From Pimelobacter simplex (GTDB lineage: Bacteria > Actinomycetota > Actinomycetes > Propionibacteriales > Nocardioidaceae), in the NCBI RefSeq assembly GCF_024662235.1, contig NZ_CP096276.1:5394001-5458000 (forward strand): a stretch of 64,000 nt of DNA. Direction: 5' to 3'. Made by a program: the position numbers and the translations under genes. Positions within the stretch are counted from its first letter, which is position 1. Every line of letters starts with the position of its first letter. Below the pieces are notes generated by a model, which saw only the letters and a list, made by a program, of their open reading frames with translations, did no database searches and was not told the origin of the DNA. Below are positions 34,891 to 44,414 of the stretch, piece after piece.

Positions 34891-36358
34891 TCAGCCCAGG
34901 TTGAGCTGGACGACCTTGAGCTCGGTGAAGATCTCCTCCATCGGGTAGCGGCCCTGGATCTTGCCGATGCCGCTGAGCTTGCCGGAGAAGCCGCCGACGG
35001 GGACGTGGCCCTCGACGTCGCCGGGGCGGGAGTTCACGTTCATCATGCCGGTGGGCGCCTTCTCCGCGAACCGCAGGCCGCGGCCCAGGTCGCGGGTGTA
35101 GACCGACGAGCCGAGGCCGTACGGCGACGCCTTCATCAGCTCCAGCGCCTCCTCGTCCGAGGAGATCCGCTGCAGCGGGGCGACCGGGCCGAAGGTCTCC
35201 TCGACGGCGACCGACATCGCCTCGGTGACGTCGGCGAGCACGGTGGGCTGCCAGTAGAGATCGGTCGGGAAGCCCGTGGCGCGCGCCACCGGTGAGCACC
35301 TTGGCGCCGGCCTCGATCGCCGAGGCGATGTGGCGCTCGACCTTGCCGGACAGGACCTCGTTGTTGAGCGGTCCCATCGTGGTGGTCTCGTCGAAGGGCA
35401 GGCCGACCACGATCCGGTCGCGCACCTCCTCGGTGAGGCGCGCGGCGAACTCGTCGTAGATCGCGTCGTGGACCAGGAACCGGCCGGCCGCGATGCACGA
35501 TTGCCCCGCGGCGCCGTACGCCGAGGAGACGGCGTCGGGCACGACCTTGTCGAGGTCCGCGTCGTCGAGCACGATGAACGGTCCGTTGCCGCCGAGCTCG
35601 ATGAGCTGGGCCTTGCCGGCCGCACGGGCCGCGACCCGCTGTCCGGTCGCGACGGAGCCGGTGAAGGCGACCACCTGGACGTCGGGGTGCCCGGTGAGGG
35701 CGTCGCCGACGACGGCGCCGGCTCCGGTCACCAGGTTCACGACGCCCGGCGGGAAGCCGGCGGCCTCGAAGCACTTGATCCACTCGTGCTCGATCAGCGT
35801 GGTCGAGGGCGCGGGGAGCGCCACGACCGTGTTGCCGGTGACGAGCGCGGGCGCGAGCTGGCCGGACGCGGTGCCGAGGGGGAAGTTCCAGGGCTGGATC
35901 GTCGCGACCACGCCCCGCGGCACCCGGTAGGTGTACGCGCGGCGGTTCGTGTCGGCGAGGGGGATGATGCTGCCGCCGTCGAGGTGCTTGGCGATCTCGA
36001 CCGCGACCCGGAAGTTGTTGGCCGACTCGTCGACCTCGGGGAGCGCCTCGAGGTGGTAGGGCTTGCCCTGCTCGAGCGCGAGCAGCCGGCCGAGCTCCTC
36101 GCGGCGCCGGGTGATCTCGGTGATCAGGCGCTCGACGTACGCGCAACGCTCGAAGACGCTCAGCGCGGACCAGTCCGCGAAGGCCCGGCGGGCGGCGGCG
36201 ACCGCGCGGTCGACGTCCTCGGCGGTGCCGAGCGCGAAGCTGCCGACCGTCTCGCCGGTCGCCGGACTGATGGACTCCTGCCGCTCGGACCCGGTCGAAT
36301 CGACGAACCGGCCGTCGATGAACGGGCCCGCGTCGACGCGGGGGACTAGCGTGCTCAT
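34891..36358 (-). pseudogene. aldehyde dehydrogenase (succinate-semialdehyde type), frameshifted
   Basis: The first 360 codons encode an intact N-terminal and catalytic portion (general base Glu254 in LIELGGNGPF, nucleophile Cys288 in AAGQSCIAAGRF). Near 35276-35290, inside a GCGCGCGC run, the frame breaks; the C-terminal segment (TDLYWQPTVLADVTEAMSVA) continues in another frame to the stop at 34891. One base too many or two missing would explain it. A further oddity is a Leu where most relatives have the cofactor-binding Lys (NTVVALPAPST). This is either a sequencing/assembly error in the GC repeat or a recent pseudogene. An operator of the shared set precedes it. Confidence 0.8.
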
Positions 36359-36396
36359 GGGGTACCCACACCTCGCTCGTGACTCTTCCGATGTAC

Positions 36397-36440
36397 AAAC
36401 CTACTGGTCGGAATGTAGACCGGCGGGTCATGCCGGTCAA
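36397..36440 (-). promoter_or_regulatory. promoter of the aldehyde dehydrogenase with shared operator
   Basis: On the minus strand TTGACC (36440-36435) is followed after 17 bases by TACATT (36417-36412). Operator ATTCCGACCAGTAGGTTT (36414-36397) overlaps the -10 box. Confidence 0.65.
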
Positions 36441-36500
36441 GGGTCCGCCCTCCTGCCAGCGTAGGTTCCCGAGCGAGCGGGATTTTGCGGGAAGTGCCTA

Positions 36501-36554
36501 TTGACGGTCGTCCGGGCGCCGTTCCATACTCTGCATACCAACCGGTTCGTTTGG
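36501..36554 (+). promoter_or_regulatory. promoter of amino-acid-type ABC operon with shared operator
   Basis: TTGACG (36501-36506), 18-base spacer, CATACT (36525-36530). The operator ATACCAACCGGTTCGTTT (36535-36552) follows directly. The core CAACCGGTTC is identical to the site at 12657. Confidence 0.8.
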
Positions 36555-36603
36555 TTCTCGAGGCGCAACGAGCCACGACGGTCCACGACCATCTGGAGGA
36601 AAC

Positions 36604-37500
36604 GTGAAGAGCATGAATGGGCGCCGTGCCGCCGCGGCCGTGCTGGCATCCCTGGCCCTCGGCGCCTCGGCCTGCTCGGTGTCGACCACCAAGGACGACG
36701 CGGACGCGGGCAAGAGCGGGACGTCGAAGATCGCGCTCCCCGGCGACATCGCGAAGCAGGGCTACCTGGACGTCGGGTCCTACTTCAACTACCCGCCGTA
36801 CACGCTCCCCGACGGCAACGACCTGGGTGGCATCGAGGCCGACCTGATGCGCGCGGTCGCCAAGGAGCTCGGGCTCGAGGTCCGCTTCCACGACCTCGCC
36901 TTCGAGGCGATGATCCCGTCGGTCGTCAACGGCCGCAGCGACGTCCTGGTCGGCCCCCTCGCGGACAGCGAGGAGCGGCGCAAGGAGGTGACGTTCGTCG
37001 ACACCCTCAACACGCAGATGAGCATGCTCGTCCAGAACGGCAACCCGAAGAACGTCGACCCCAGCGATGTCTGCGGGCTGACCGCGGGCGAGGCGGCCGG
37101 CAGCCTGCAGGAGTCGGTCCTCAAGAAGGTCGCGGCCAACTGTGAGGCCGCGGGCAAGCCGAAGCTCACCCTGCTCTCGTTCGGCGAGGTCAGCCAGCCG
37201 TTCCTGTCGGTCAAGAACGGCCGGATCGACTTCACGCTGCAGGACCCGGCCGTCGCGGCGTACACCGACGAGCAGGACGACGAGCTCGAGCTCGTCGAGG
37301 GGCACCTGGCCGAGGACGCCCCGGTGCGCCAGGGCTGGGTGGTCGCGAAGGACAACCAGGTGCTCGCCGAGGCCTTCGCCGCGGCGATCGAGAAGCTCGC
37401 CGAGGACGGCACCTGGCAGGCCATCCTCGACAAGGCCGGCCTGAAGGACGCGACCAACCTTCCGCCGACCATCAACTCCCAGCCGGTCGACGCGAGCTGA
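36604..37500 (+). CDS. ABC substrate-binding lipoprotein, family 3 (amino-acid type)
   Basis: A 298-residue binding protein. The lipobox LGASAC places the lipidated Cys at residue 24. The family 3 signatures are [36 protein letters not shown] and [20 protein letters not shown], as in polar amino acid importers. Several charged pocket residues suggest a small zwitterion or carboxylate ligand. GTG start at 36604 follows GGAGGA. It heads an operon that appears to run through the beta-oxidation genes to 47645, an unusually long transcript. Confidence 0.9.
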   Translation: MKSMNGRRAAAAVLASLALGASACSVSTTKDDADAGKSGTSKIALPGDIAKQGYLDVGSYFNYPPYTLPDGNDLGGIEADLMRAVAKELGLEVRFHDLAFEAMIPSVVNGRSDVLVGPLADSEERRKEVTFVDTLNTQMSMLVQNGNPKNVDPSDVCGLTAGEAAGSLQESVLKKVAANCEAAGKPKLTLLSFGEVSQPFLSVKNGRIDFTLQDPAVAAYTDEQDDELELVEGHLAEDAPVRQGWVVAKDNQVLAEAFAAAIEKLAEDGTWQAILDKAGLKDATNLPPTINSQPVDAS

Positions 37501-38450
37501 TGAACAGGGCAGGCTCGGAGACTGTGCGAGAACGAGAGATCCAGGTCCTCAGCGACGATCCCGGCGCGCTGCCGCTCGTCCCGCGACGGCACCCCGGCCG
37601 GTGGCTCGCCGCCGCCGTGGTGGCCCTCCTCCTGGCGTCGCTGCTGCTGACCCTGGCGTCGACGGAGACGCTCCAGTGGGACGTCGTGGGCGACTACCTG
37701 TTCAGCGCGGACGTGCTGAAGGGCGTGCGCAACACGATCCTGATGACCATCCTCTGCATGGTCCTCGGCATGGCGCTCGGCACGATGATCGCGGTCATGC
37801 GGCTCTCGCCGAACCCGGTGCTCTCGGGGGTCGCCTCGCTCTACCAGTGGTTCTTCCGCGGTACGCCGACGCTGGTCCAGCTCATCTTCTGGTTCAACCT
37901 GTCGTCGATCTTCCCCGCGTTCTTCCTCAAGGTCGGCAGCGTCACGCTGGTCGACATCGACACCAACCAGGCGATGACCCCTCTGGTGGCGGCGATCCTG
38001 GGCCTGGGCCTCAACTTCGGTGCCTACTACTCCGAGGTCGTGCGGGCCGGCATCCTGTCGGTCGACGAGGGCCAGTCGGACGCCGCCGCGGCGTTCGGGC
38101 TCAGCCGGTACCAGACGCTGCGCCACATCGTGCTCCCGCAGGCGATGCGGGTGATCATCCCGCCGACGGGCAACGAGCTCATCGGCATGCTCAAGTGGAC
38201 CTCGCTGGCCAGCATCGTCGGCTACACCGAGCTGCTGCGCAGCGTGGGCAACGTCTACAACGTGACCTACCAGGTCATCCCGCTGCTCATCGTGGCCGCG
38301 CTCTGGTACCTGTTCCTGACCACGGTGCTCACGATCGGCCAGTACTTCCTGGAGAAGCGGTTCGCCCGCGGCTCCACCCGCTCCGTCGTCCAGTCGCCGT
38401 ACGCACGGCTCTGGCGACGCCTCAAGGGAAGGGCGGTGACCCCCGCATGA
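37500..38450 (+). CDS. ABC permease, polar amino acid type
   Basis: A 316-residue His/Glu/Gln/Arg/opine-type permease with about five to six helices. It carries [35 protein letters not shown] and the coupling loop [20 protein letters not shown], all diagnostic. Both permease subunits would be this protein as a homodimer. ATG overlaps the preceding stop (TGATG). The end is basic ([14 protein letters not shown]) and cytoplasmic. Confidence 0.92.
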   Translation: MNRAGSETVREREIQVLSDDPGALPLVPRRHPGRWLAAAVVALLLASLLLTLASTETLQWDVVGDYLFSADVLKGVRNTILMTILCMVLGMALGTMIAVMRLSPNPVLSGVASLYQWFFRGTPTLVQLIFWFNLSSIFPAFFLKVGSVTLVDIDTNQAMTPLVAAILGLGLNFGAYYSEVVRAGILSVDEGQSDAAAAFGLSRYQTLRHIVLPQAMRVIIPPTGNELIGMLKWTSLASIVGYTELLRSVGNVYNVTYQVIPLLIVAALWYLFLTTVLTIGQYFLEKRFARGSTRSVVQSPYARLWRRLKGRAVTPA

Positions 38451-39247
38451 CGACCCTGGAGACCTCGGTGACCGAGACCCCGACCGAGCGCCCGATGGTG
38501 TCGGCGCGCTCGGTGAGCAAGCACTACGGGCACCTGCGCGTGCTCGAGGACATCTCGCTGGACGTCGCCCGGGGCGAGGTCGTGGCGCTGCTCGGCCCCT
38601 CGGGGGCCGGGAAGAGCACGTTCCTGCGCTGCATCAACCACCTCGAGCGCATCAACGGTGGCCGGCTGCTGGTCGACGGCGAGGTGATCGGCTACAAGCA
38701 GCGCGGCGGGAAGCTGCACGAGATGCACGGGCGCGAGCTCGAGCGGCAGCGGTCCCAGATGGGCATGGTGTTCCAGCACTTCAACCTCTACCCGCACATG
38801 ACGGCGGAGCAGAACGTCAGCTTCGCGCCGATCAACGTCCACAAGAAGCCGGCGGCCCAGGCGCGGGAGCGGAGTTTGCAGCTCCTGGAGCGGGTGGGTC
38901 TGGGCGGCAAGGAGAAGAAGTACCCGCGGCAGCTCTCCGGTGGTGAGCAGCAGCGGGTGGCGATCGCGCGGGCCCTGGCCATCGACCCCAAGGTGATGCT
39001 CTTCGACGAGCCCACCAGCGCCCTCGACCCCGAGCTGGTCGGCGAGGTGCTGGAGGTGATCCGGGGCGTCGCCGACTCCGGGATGACGATGCTCATCGTC
39101 ACCCACGAGATCGACTTCGCCAGCAAGGTCGCCGACCGCGTGGTCTTCATGGACCGCGGCGTGGTCGTCGAGCAGGGACCGCCGTCCCAGGTGCTGGAGA
39201 ACCCGCAGGAGGAGCGGACCAAGGCCTTCCTGCGCCGGGTCCTGTGA
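38447..39247 (+). CDS. ABC ATPase, polar amino acid type
   Basis: A 266-residue GlnQ/HisP-type ATPase. Walker [10 protein letters not shown] (50-58), Q-loop [11 protein letters not shown], signature LSGGEQQRV (163-171), Walker [16 protein letters not shown] and H-loop IVTHEI are all intact. It energises the permease at 37500. ATG overlaps the permease stop by four bases. The GTG of the downstream MaoC gene overlaps its stop. Confidence 0.95.
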   Translation: MTTLETSVTETPTERPMVSARSVSKHYGHLRVLEDISLDVARGEVVALLGPSGAGKSTFLRCINHLERINGGRLLVDGEVIGYKQRGGKLHEMHGRELERQRSQMGMVFQHFNLYPHMTAEQNVSFAPINVHKKPAAQARERSLQLLERVGLGGKEKKYPRQLSGGEQQRVAIARALAIDPKVMLFDEPTSALDPELVGEVLEVIRGVADSGMTMLIVTHEIDFASKVADRVVFMDRGVVVEQGPPSQVLENPQEERTKAFLRRVL

Positions 39248-39744
39248 GCGCCACCGAGCCCGTCGTCGAGGACGCCGTCGGCGAGGTGGCCCCCAACCCC
39301 CTCTGGTACGACGACGCCCGGGTCGGCCTGCGCTACGCGACGGCCGCCCGCACCATCGCCGAGGCCGACGTGGTCGCGTTCTCCGGTCTGTCCGGGGACC
39401 ACCACGAGGTCCACACCAACGCCGAGCTGATGCGGGCCAGCCCGTGGGGCGAGCGGCTCGTGCACGGGGCCCTCGTGGTCTCGCTGGTCACGGGTCTGCG
39501 CAGCCGCACCGGCCGGTTCGACGAGAGCATCGTGGCCCTCGCCGAGATCCGCGCCTGGCGCTTCACGGCGCCGGTGCTGATCGGCGACACCATCCGGGTG
39601 CACAGCGAGATCGTCGAGGTGCGCGACGTGCGCACCGGCGACCGCGGCTTCGTGGTCGAGCGGATCGAGGTCCGCAACCAGCGTGGAGAGACAGTCCAGC
39701 ACGGTGACATGGTCACCCTGCTCAAGCGGAGGAGCGTGACATGA
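39244..39744 (+). CDS. MaoC-family hydratase
   Basis: A 166-residue hot-dog-fold hydratase. The hydratase-2 motif is visible in [18 protein letters not shown] (Asp and His as the catalytic pair), followed by [17 protein letters not shown]. Such enzymes hydrate enoyl-CoA to 3-hydroxyacyl-CoA or act on related acyl-CoAs. Both a MaoC and an ECH in one operon suggests two CoA-ester hydration steps. GTG overlaps the ATPase stop; stop overlaps the next ATG (ATGA). Confidence 0.9.
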   Translation: MSATEPVVEDAVGEVAPNPLWYDDARVGLRYATAARTIAEADVVAFSGLSGDHHEVHTNAELMRASPWGERLVHGALVVSLVTGLRSRTGRFDESIVALAEIRAWRFTAPVLIGDTIRVHSEIVEVRDVRTGDRGFVVERIEVRNQRGETVQHGDMVTLLKRRSVT

Positions 39745-40190
39745 GGGTGCGAGCCACCCGCGCGGAGGACCGGACGGCACTGCGCCCTCTCGGGGACGAG
39801 GCCGGCTCGGCCGAGGAGGGCGTCGTCTTCGTCGCCGACCGCGACCTGGCCGACTGGCCGGCGGTCGAGGAGGAGCTGACCGAGGCGTTCCGGCTGGCGC
39901 AGGAGGCGTCGGTCGCGGGAGCCCCGGTGGTCTTCGTCGTCGACAGCGACGCGATGCTCGGCCGGGCCACGCCGCTGGACTCCATGGTCGCCACCGGTCT
40001 GGTGTCCGGTGCGCGCACGCTGGCCTTCGAGGGTCTGCGCAAGGAGCGGTACGTCGGCATCGTCGCCACCGACCGCAGCGAGTCCGCCGGCAGCCTCGGC
40101 GAGGCGGTGCACTTCGCGATCGCGTCCCGTGCCGGCCACGGCCAGGTCATCACGCTCGGCACCGGCCACGCGGGGGCGATGTTCCCGTGA
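39741..40190 (+). CDS. 149-residue Rossmann-like protein before SDR, unassigned
   Basis: I do not recognise a named family. The sequence alternates strands and helices (GAPVVFVVDSDAMLGRATPL, ARTLAFEGLRKERYVGIVAT), like a degenerate Rossmann or flavodoxin fold. It directly precedes, and overlaps, an SDR gene (GTGA). High-molecular-weight FabG proteins have an N-terminal flavodoxin-like domain fused to a ketoreductase; this could be the same pair as two separate polypeptides (tentative). No catalytic triad is visible. The ATG is within the preceding stop. Confidence 0.65.
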   Translation: MRVRATRAEDRTALRPLGDEAGSAEEGVVFVADRDLADWPAVEEELTEAFRLAQEASVAGAPVVFVVDSDAMLGRATPLDSMVATGLVSGARTLAFEGLRKERYVGIVATDRSESAGSLGEAVHFAIASRAGHGQVITLGTGHAGAMFP

Positions 40191-40909
40191 GCGCGCCGCA
40201 CAGCACGCACCGCGCCGCCGTCGTGACCGGCGCCGCCCGCGGCATCGGCCGCGAGATCGCGATCGAGCTCGCGGCCGCGGGCCACCTCCCGGTGCTCGTC
40301 GACGTGAGCGAGCAGGTCGCGCTGACCGCCCAGGAGCTCGGGGGCGTCGCCGTCCGCGCCGACCTCACCACCGCCGAGGGCCGTGCGGCGGTCCGCACGG
40401 CGGTCGACGGGCTCGACGTACCGCTCACGCTGCTCGTCAACAACGCCGGGATCACCCGCGACCGGCTCATCGGGAAGATGACCGAGGAGGACTTCCGTGC
40501 CGTCCTGCGGGTCAACCTCGGTGCTACGTACGAGCTGACGGCCGCGCTGGCCGACCGGATCGCCGACGGTGGTGCGGTGGTCAACCTGAGCTCGCGCGCC
40601 CAGCTCGGCAACGTCGGCCAGTTCAACTACGCCGTCTCGAAGGGCGGCGTCATCGGGTGCACCCGGGCGCTCGCCCTGGCCCACGCGCCGCGGCTGCGCG
40701 TCAACGCGGTGGCTCCGGGGTTCATCGCCTCCGAGATGACCGCCGCCATGCCGGACGAGGTGCGCGAGCGCGTCGTCGCGTCCGTGCCGCTGGGCCGGGC
40801 CGGGCAGCCTGCCGACATCGCGCAGACCGTGCGCTGGCTCGGGTCGTCCGAGGCCGGCTACGTGACCGGCCAGGTCATCTACGTCTGCGGCGGCCGCAGC
40901 TTCGGCTGA
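40187..40909 (+). CDS. SDR-family 3-oxoacyl/3-hydroxyacyl dehydrogenase, FabG-like
   Basis: A 240-residue short-chain dehydrogenase. The cofactor loop TGAARGIG (14-21), NNAG (84-87), catalytic Ser135 and YAVSK (Tyr147, Lys151) are intact. In this operon it would oxidise a 3-hydroxyacyl-CoA formed by MaoC or ECH, ahead of thiolysis. Cofactor specificity is not certain, but an acidic residue after strand 2 (VLVDVSEQ) favours NAD. GTG start overlaps the upstream stop. Confidence 0.9.
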   Translation: MSAPHSTHRAAVVTGAARGIGREIAIELAAAGHLPVLVDVSEQVALTAQELGGVAVRADLTTAEGRAAVRTAVDGLDVPLTLLVNNAGITRDRLIGKMTEEDFRAVLRVNLGATYELTAALADRIADGGAVVNLSSRAQLGNVGQFNYAVSKGGVIGCTRALALAHAPRLRVNAVAPGFIASEMTAAMPDEVRERVVASVPLGRAGQPADIAQTVRWLGSSEAGYVTGQVIYVCGGRSFG

Positions 40910-40945
40910 GCGGCCCTGCGCCCATCGACCAGAGAGGAAAACGTC

Positions 40946-41716
40946 ATGAAGCTCGTCGTGTCCGAGTGGGGGAACCCGGACGGCCCGCCGGTGGTGTGCA
41001 TCCACGGCGTCGGTGGCAACCGCGGGAACTTCCAGCGGGTCGCCGAGGAGCGCTGGGGACAGCACTTCCGGATCATCGCCCCTGACCTGCGGGGCCACGG
41101 TGACTCGGGCTACGAGCCGCCCTGGACCCACGCGACGTACGTCGCCGACATCATCGAGACCCTCGACGGGCTCGGTATCGACCGGGCCCACTTCGTCGGG
41201 CACTCCTTCGGTGGTCGCCTCGTGCTCCAGCTGATCGCGACGCACGCCGACCGGGTCGAGCGGGCCGCGGTGACCGAGCCGGTCATCCAGATCACCCCCG
41301 AGCTGGCGCTGCACCGCGCCGAGCAGGAGCGCGTCGGCGGCACCTGGGACTCGCTCGAGGCGTTCGTCGCGAGCCGCGAGAACACCGGCGACGTGCGGCC
41401 CGAGGACTACCTGGCCGACCTGGAGGGCCACTTCGAGACGCTCGAGGACGGACGGGTGCGGCGCCGCACCAACCAGGCGGCGATCGTGTCGATCTTCAGC
41501 GAGTTCGCGGTGCCGGTCGCGGCACCGTCGGCGGAGACGATCCCGGTGCCGACCCTGCTGCTCTACTCGCCGGCGTTCGGCCTCGTCACCCCCGAGCAGC
41601 GCGCGGCCTACGAACCGTTCGTCGCCGAGGTGGTCGAGGTCCCCGGCCTGCACGCGGTGTTCACGACGGCCTACGAGGAGACCGCGACGGCCATCGAGAA
41701 GTTCCTGCTGGGCTGA
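40946..41716 (+). CDS. alpha/beta hydrolase, sister copy 3
   Basis: A 256-residue hydrolase, sister of 17217 and 24749. HGVGGN, nucleophile Ser87 (in GHSFGG), DLRGHGDSGYEPPWTHAT and the late His (PGLHAVFT) are conserved. This copy keeps the classical GHSFGG elbow where the others have GVSFGG and GFSFGG. ATG has GAGAGGAAAA upstream. It sits among the beta-oxidation genes, so it may hydrolyse a different acyl or amide intermediate, or be a redundant back-up. Confidence 0.88.
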   Translation: MKLVVSEWGNPDGPPVVCIHGVGGNRGNFQRVAEERWGQHFRIIAPDLRGHGDSGYEPPWTHATYVADIIETLDGLGIDRAHFVGHSFGGRLVLQLIATHADRVERAAVTEPVIQITPELALHRAEQERVGGTWDSLEAFVASRENTGDVRPEDYLADLEGHFETLEDGRVRRRTNQAAIVSIFSEFAVPVAAPSAETIPVPTLLLYSPAFGLVTPEQRAAYEPFVAEVVEVPGLHAVFTTAYEETATAIEKFLLG

Positions 41717-41725
41717 GGCACGACG

Positions 41726-43234
41726 ATGCGCTACGACTTCGTGGTCGTCGGGGGCGGCACCGCAGGGTGCGTCCTCGCGACCCGCTTGAGCGAGGACCCC
41801 GACGCGACGGTCCTGCTGGTCGAGGCCGGCGGCGACGAGCGCCGGCCGACGGTCGAGGTGCCCGACCGCTGGGAGGACAACCTCGGGACCGAGACGGACT
41901 GGCAGTACCGCACCGTCCCCCAGCCCGGCACCGGCCGCGCGTACGACGCCCCGCGGGGTCGCGTGCTCGGCGGGTCCGGGTCGATCAACTGCATGACCCA
42001 CCTGCGCGGACACCGGCTCGACTTCGACGACTGGGCAGCGCTCGGCGCCGAGGGCTGGGACTACGCCGGCGTGCTGCCGTACTTCCGTCGCTCGGAGCAC
42101 GCGCCGGACGGCGACCAGCGCTACCGCGGGACCGGAGGGCCGCTGCAGCCCCGGGTCGTGGGTGAGGCGTCGCGCGTCGGGCAGCAGTTCGTCGCCAGCG
42201 CCACCCGGCTGGGCTTCCGGCACAACGCCGACTTCGCCGGTCCGGAGATGGAAGGCGTCGGCTACACCGAGTCCCTGGTGCGTGACGGCAAGCGGGAGAG
42301 CACCGCGACGGCGTACCTGCGGCCGGCGGTGGGACGCCCTAACCTGACGGTCGCCACCGACGCCCGCGTCCTGGGCCTGGTCCTCGACGGCACCACCTGC
42401 CGCGGCGTGCGCGTGGTGTGCGACGGTGCCGAGGAGGTCGTCGAGGCGCGCGAGGTCGTCCTCGCCGCCGGGGCGATCGGCTCGCCCCACCTGCTCCTGC
42501 TCGCCGGCATCGGCCCGGACGCCCAGCTGGCGGCGGCCGGGATCCGCACCCGCCACGACCTGCCGGGGGTCGGCCAGAACCTGCAGGACCACGTGCTGCT
42601 GAGCGGCGTGCGGTACCGCGCGGACCGCCCGGTCGGCGATGCCGGCATGGGGGGAGCCACCCTGCTCGCCCGCGGGGACAACGGCCACCACGGACCCGAC
42701 CTGCAGATCAACACCATGAACATCGACTACTTCATGCCCTGGCAGGGCGGCCCGGTCGAGCACCCGATCACGTTCGGGGTCGGCCACATGCGTCCGCGCA
42801 GCCGCGGCTCGGTCACCGTCGTCTCGGCCGACCCGGCCGTCGCGCCGCTGATCGATCCCGGCTACCTGCGCGAGCAGCACGACCTCGACATGCTCGTGCG
42901 CGGCCTCGAGGTCCTGGACTCGATCGTGCAGGACGGTGCGTTCGCGGAGTGGGGCGGACGCAGCGACAGCACCTGGCTCCTGAGCCAGGACCGGGCCGGT
43001 CTCGAGGCCGCCGTACGGGACGCCGTCGGCAGCTACTTCCACCTCTCCGGGACCTGCCGGATCGGGGTGGACGCCGACGCGGTCGTCGACCCCGAGCTGC
43101 GTGTCCACGGCATCGACGCACTGCGCGTCGCCGACGCCTCGGTGATGCCGAACGGCGTCTCCTGCAACACCAACGCCGCCGTCGTGATGATCGGCGAGAA
43201 GGCTGCCGACCTCGTCCGCGGCCGGACCCTCTGA
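41726..43234 (+). CDS. GMC-family FAD-dependent oxidoreductase
   Basis: A 502-residue glucose-methanol-choline oxidoreductase that would oxidise an alcohol to an aldehyde. The N-terminal FAD fold (FVVVGGGTAGCVLATRLSED), GMC signature (RGRVLGGSGSINCMTHLRGH) and GMC C-terminal region with His (SGTCRIGVDADAVVDPELRV, then NGVSCNTNAAVVMIGEKAAD) are present. Choline dehydrogenase-like members act on small amino-alcohols. The catalytic His near SCNTNA may be Asn, so the active site needs a check. It is probably in the same operon as its neighbours. Confidence 0.88.
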   Translation: MRYDFVVVGGGTAGCVLATRLSEDPDATVLLVEAGGDERRPTVEVPDRWEDNLGTETDWQYRTVPQPGTGRAYDAPRGRVLGGSGSINCMTHLRGHRLDFDDWAALGAEGWDYAGVLPYFRRSEHAPDGDQRYRGTGGPLQPRVVGEASRVGQQFVASATRLGFRHNADFAGPEMEGVGYTESLVRDGKRESTATAYLRPAVGRPNLTVATDARVLGLVLDGTTCRGVRVVCDGAEEVVEAREVVLAAGAIGSPHLLLLAGIGPDAQLAAAGIRTRHDLPGVGQNLQDHVLLSGVRYRADRPVGDAGMGGATLLARGDNGHHGPDLQINTMNIDYFMPWQGGPVEHPITFGVGHMRPRSRGSVTVVSADPAVAPLIDPGYLREQHDLDMLVRGLEVLDSIVQDGAFAEWGGRSDSTWLLSQDRAGLEAAVRDAVGSYFHLSGTCRIGVDADAVVDPELRVHGIDALRVADASVMPNGVSCNTNAAVVMIGEKAADLVRGRTL

Positions 43235-43243
43235 GAGGACCCG

Positions 43244-43660
43244 ATGCCCAAGATCCACCCGCTGATCGTCCAGGCCAGCGACGACGAGTACGTCGACACC
43301 GCGAGCTGGGTGCCGGACGGACCGATCGAGCTGCACCCTGACGACGACACGGTCACCCAGACCCTGCTGAGCGCGAAGCTGGTCGAGGACTGCGACGTCA
43401 CGTTCGCGCTCGCCAAGGTCCCGCCCGGTTCGCACCACCTGCGGCACTTCCACCCGCACGGCAGCGAGATCTACTACGTCACCAAGGGCACCTGCACGGT
43501 CTTCCTCGGCGAGGAGGAGATCGCCGCCGAGCCCGGCATGGCGATCTACATCCCGCCGGGTGTCGTCCACGGCGACCGCAACGACGGCGACGAGACCTGC
43601 GAGATGGTCGTCGTCTGCAGCACGCCCACCTACGCCGAGATGGGACTGGTCTATGTCTGA
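43244..43660 (+). CDS. small cupin protein
   Basis: A 138-residue single-domain cupin. The two cupin motifs are RHFHPHGSEIYYVTKGTCTV (metal ligands His, His, Glu) and PGMAIYIPPGVVHGDRND (His). It could be a dioxygenase, isomerase or metal-dependent decarboxylase-like accessory. It overlaps the ECH gene by eight bases, so it belongs to the operon. The substrate cannot be inferred from motifs. Confidence 0.82.
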   Translation: MPKIHPLIVQASDDEYVDTASWVPDGPIELHPDDDTVTQTLLSAKLVEDCDVTFALAKVPPGSHHLRHFHPHGSEIYYVTKGTCTVFLGEEEIAAEPGMAIYIPPGVVHGDRNDGDETCEMVVVCSTPTYAEMGLVYV

Positions 43661-44414
43661 GGTCCTGCTCGAGGTCGACGCCGGCGTCGCCGTCCTCACG
43701 CTCAACGCGCCCACCCGCTTCAACGCGCTGACGGTCGCGATGGCCGACGAGCTGGTCGCCGCGCTCGCCGCTGTCGAGGCCGACCCGTCGGTCGCCGCGC
43801 TCGTCGTCCGAGGCGAGGGCAAGGCGTTCTGCGCCGGCGGCGACGTCGCCACGCTCGCCGACGCGGGCGTCGACCCCGCCGACCCGGAGCGGTACGCCGG
43901 CATCGGCGCCATCTACGCGTCGTTCACCCGGCTCGGCAAGGTCGGCGTACCGACCATCGCCGCGGTCCACGGCGCCGTCGTCGGCGCCGGGATGAACCTG
44001 ATGCTCGCCGCCGACCTGCGGGTCGTCGCCCAGGACGCCCGGTTGATCTGCGGCTTCCTCAAGCGCGGGCTGCACCCGGGGGGCGGGCACTTCCTGCTGC
44101 TCGAGCGCCTCGCCGGGCGCGAGGCAGCCGCCGCGATGGGCCTGTTCGGCGAGGAGGTCGACGGCACGACCGCGCAGCGGCTCGGCCTGGCGTGGGACGC
44201 CGTACCGGCCGCCGAGGTCACCGAGCGCGCCCTCGAGCTGGCCCGCCGCGTCGCGGGCGATCCCGAGCTGGCGCGCGCCGTGGTCACGACCTTCCGGCGT
44301 GAGCTCGGCCCGCCGCACGTCTCGTGGGACGTCGCCGTGCAGGTCGAGCGGCCCAGCCAGATGTGGTCGATGCGCCGCGCCGAGATCGCGTCGCGGAGGT
44401 CCGCCGATGCGTGA
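43653..44414 (+). CDS. enoyl-CoA hydratase/isomerase (crotonase family)
   Basis: A 253-residue crotonase-fold protein. LNAPTRFNALTVAMADELVA, EGKAFCAGGDVATLAD and AAVHGAVVGAGMNLMLAADL build the CoA and oxyanion sites. The second catalytic Glu of hydratases is not obvious (GGGHFLLLERL), so isomerase or hydrolase activity is possible. It sits between cupin and thiolase genes, consistent with a beta-oxidation-like step. Overlaps both neighbours by eight bases. Confidence 0.88.
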   Translation: MSEVLLEVDAGVAVLTLNAPTRFNALTVAMADELVAALAAVEADPSVAALVVRGEGKAFCAGGDVATLADAGVDPADPERYAGIGAIYASFTRLGKVGVPTIAAVHGAVVGAGMNLMLAADLRVVAQDARLICGFLKRGLHPGGGHFLLLERLAGREAAAAMGLFGEEVDGTTAQRLGLAWDAVPAAEVTERALELARRVAGDPELARAVVTTFRRELGPPHVSWDVAVQVERPSQMWSMRRAEIASRRSADA

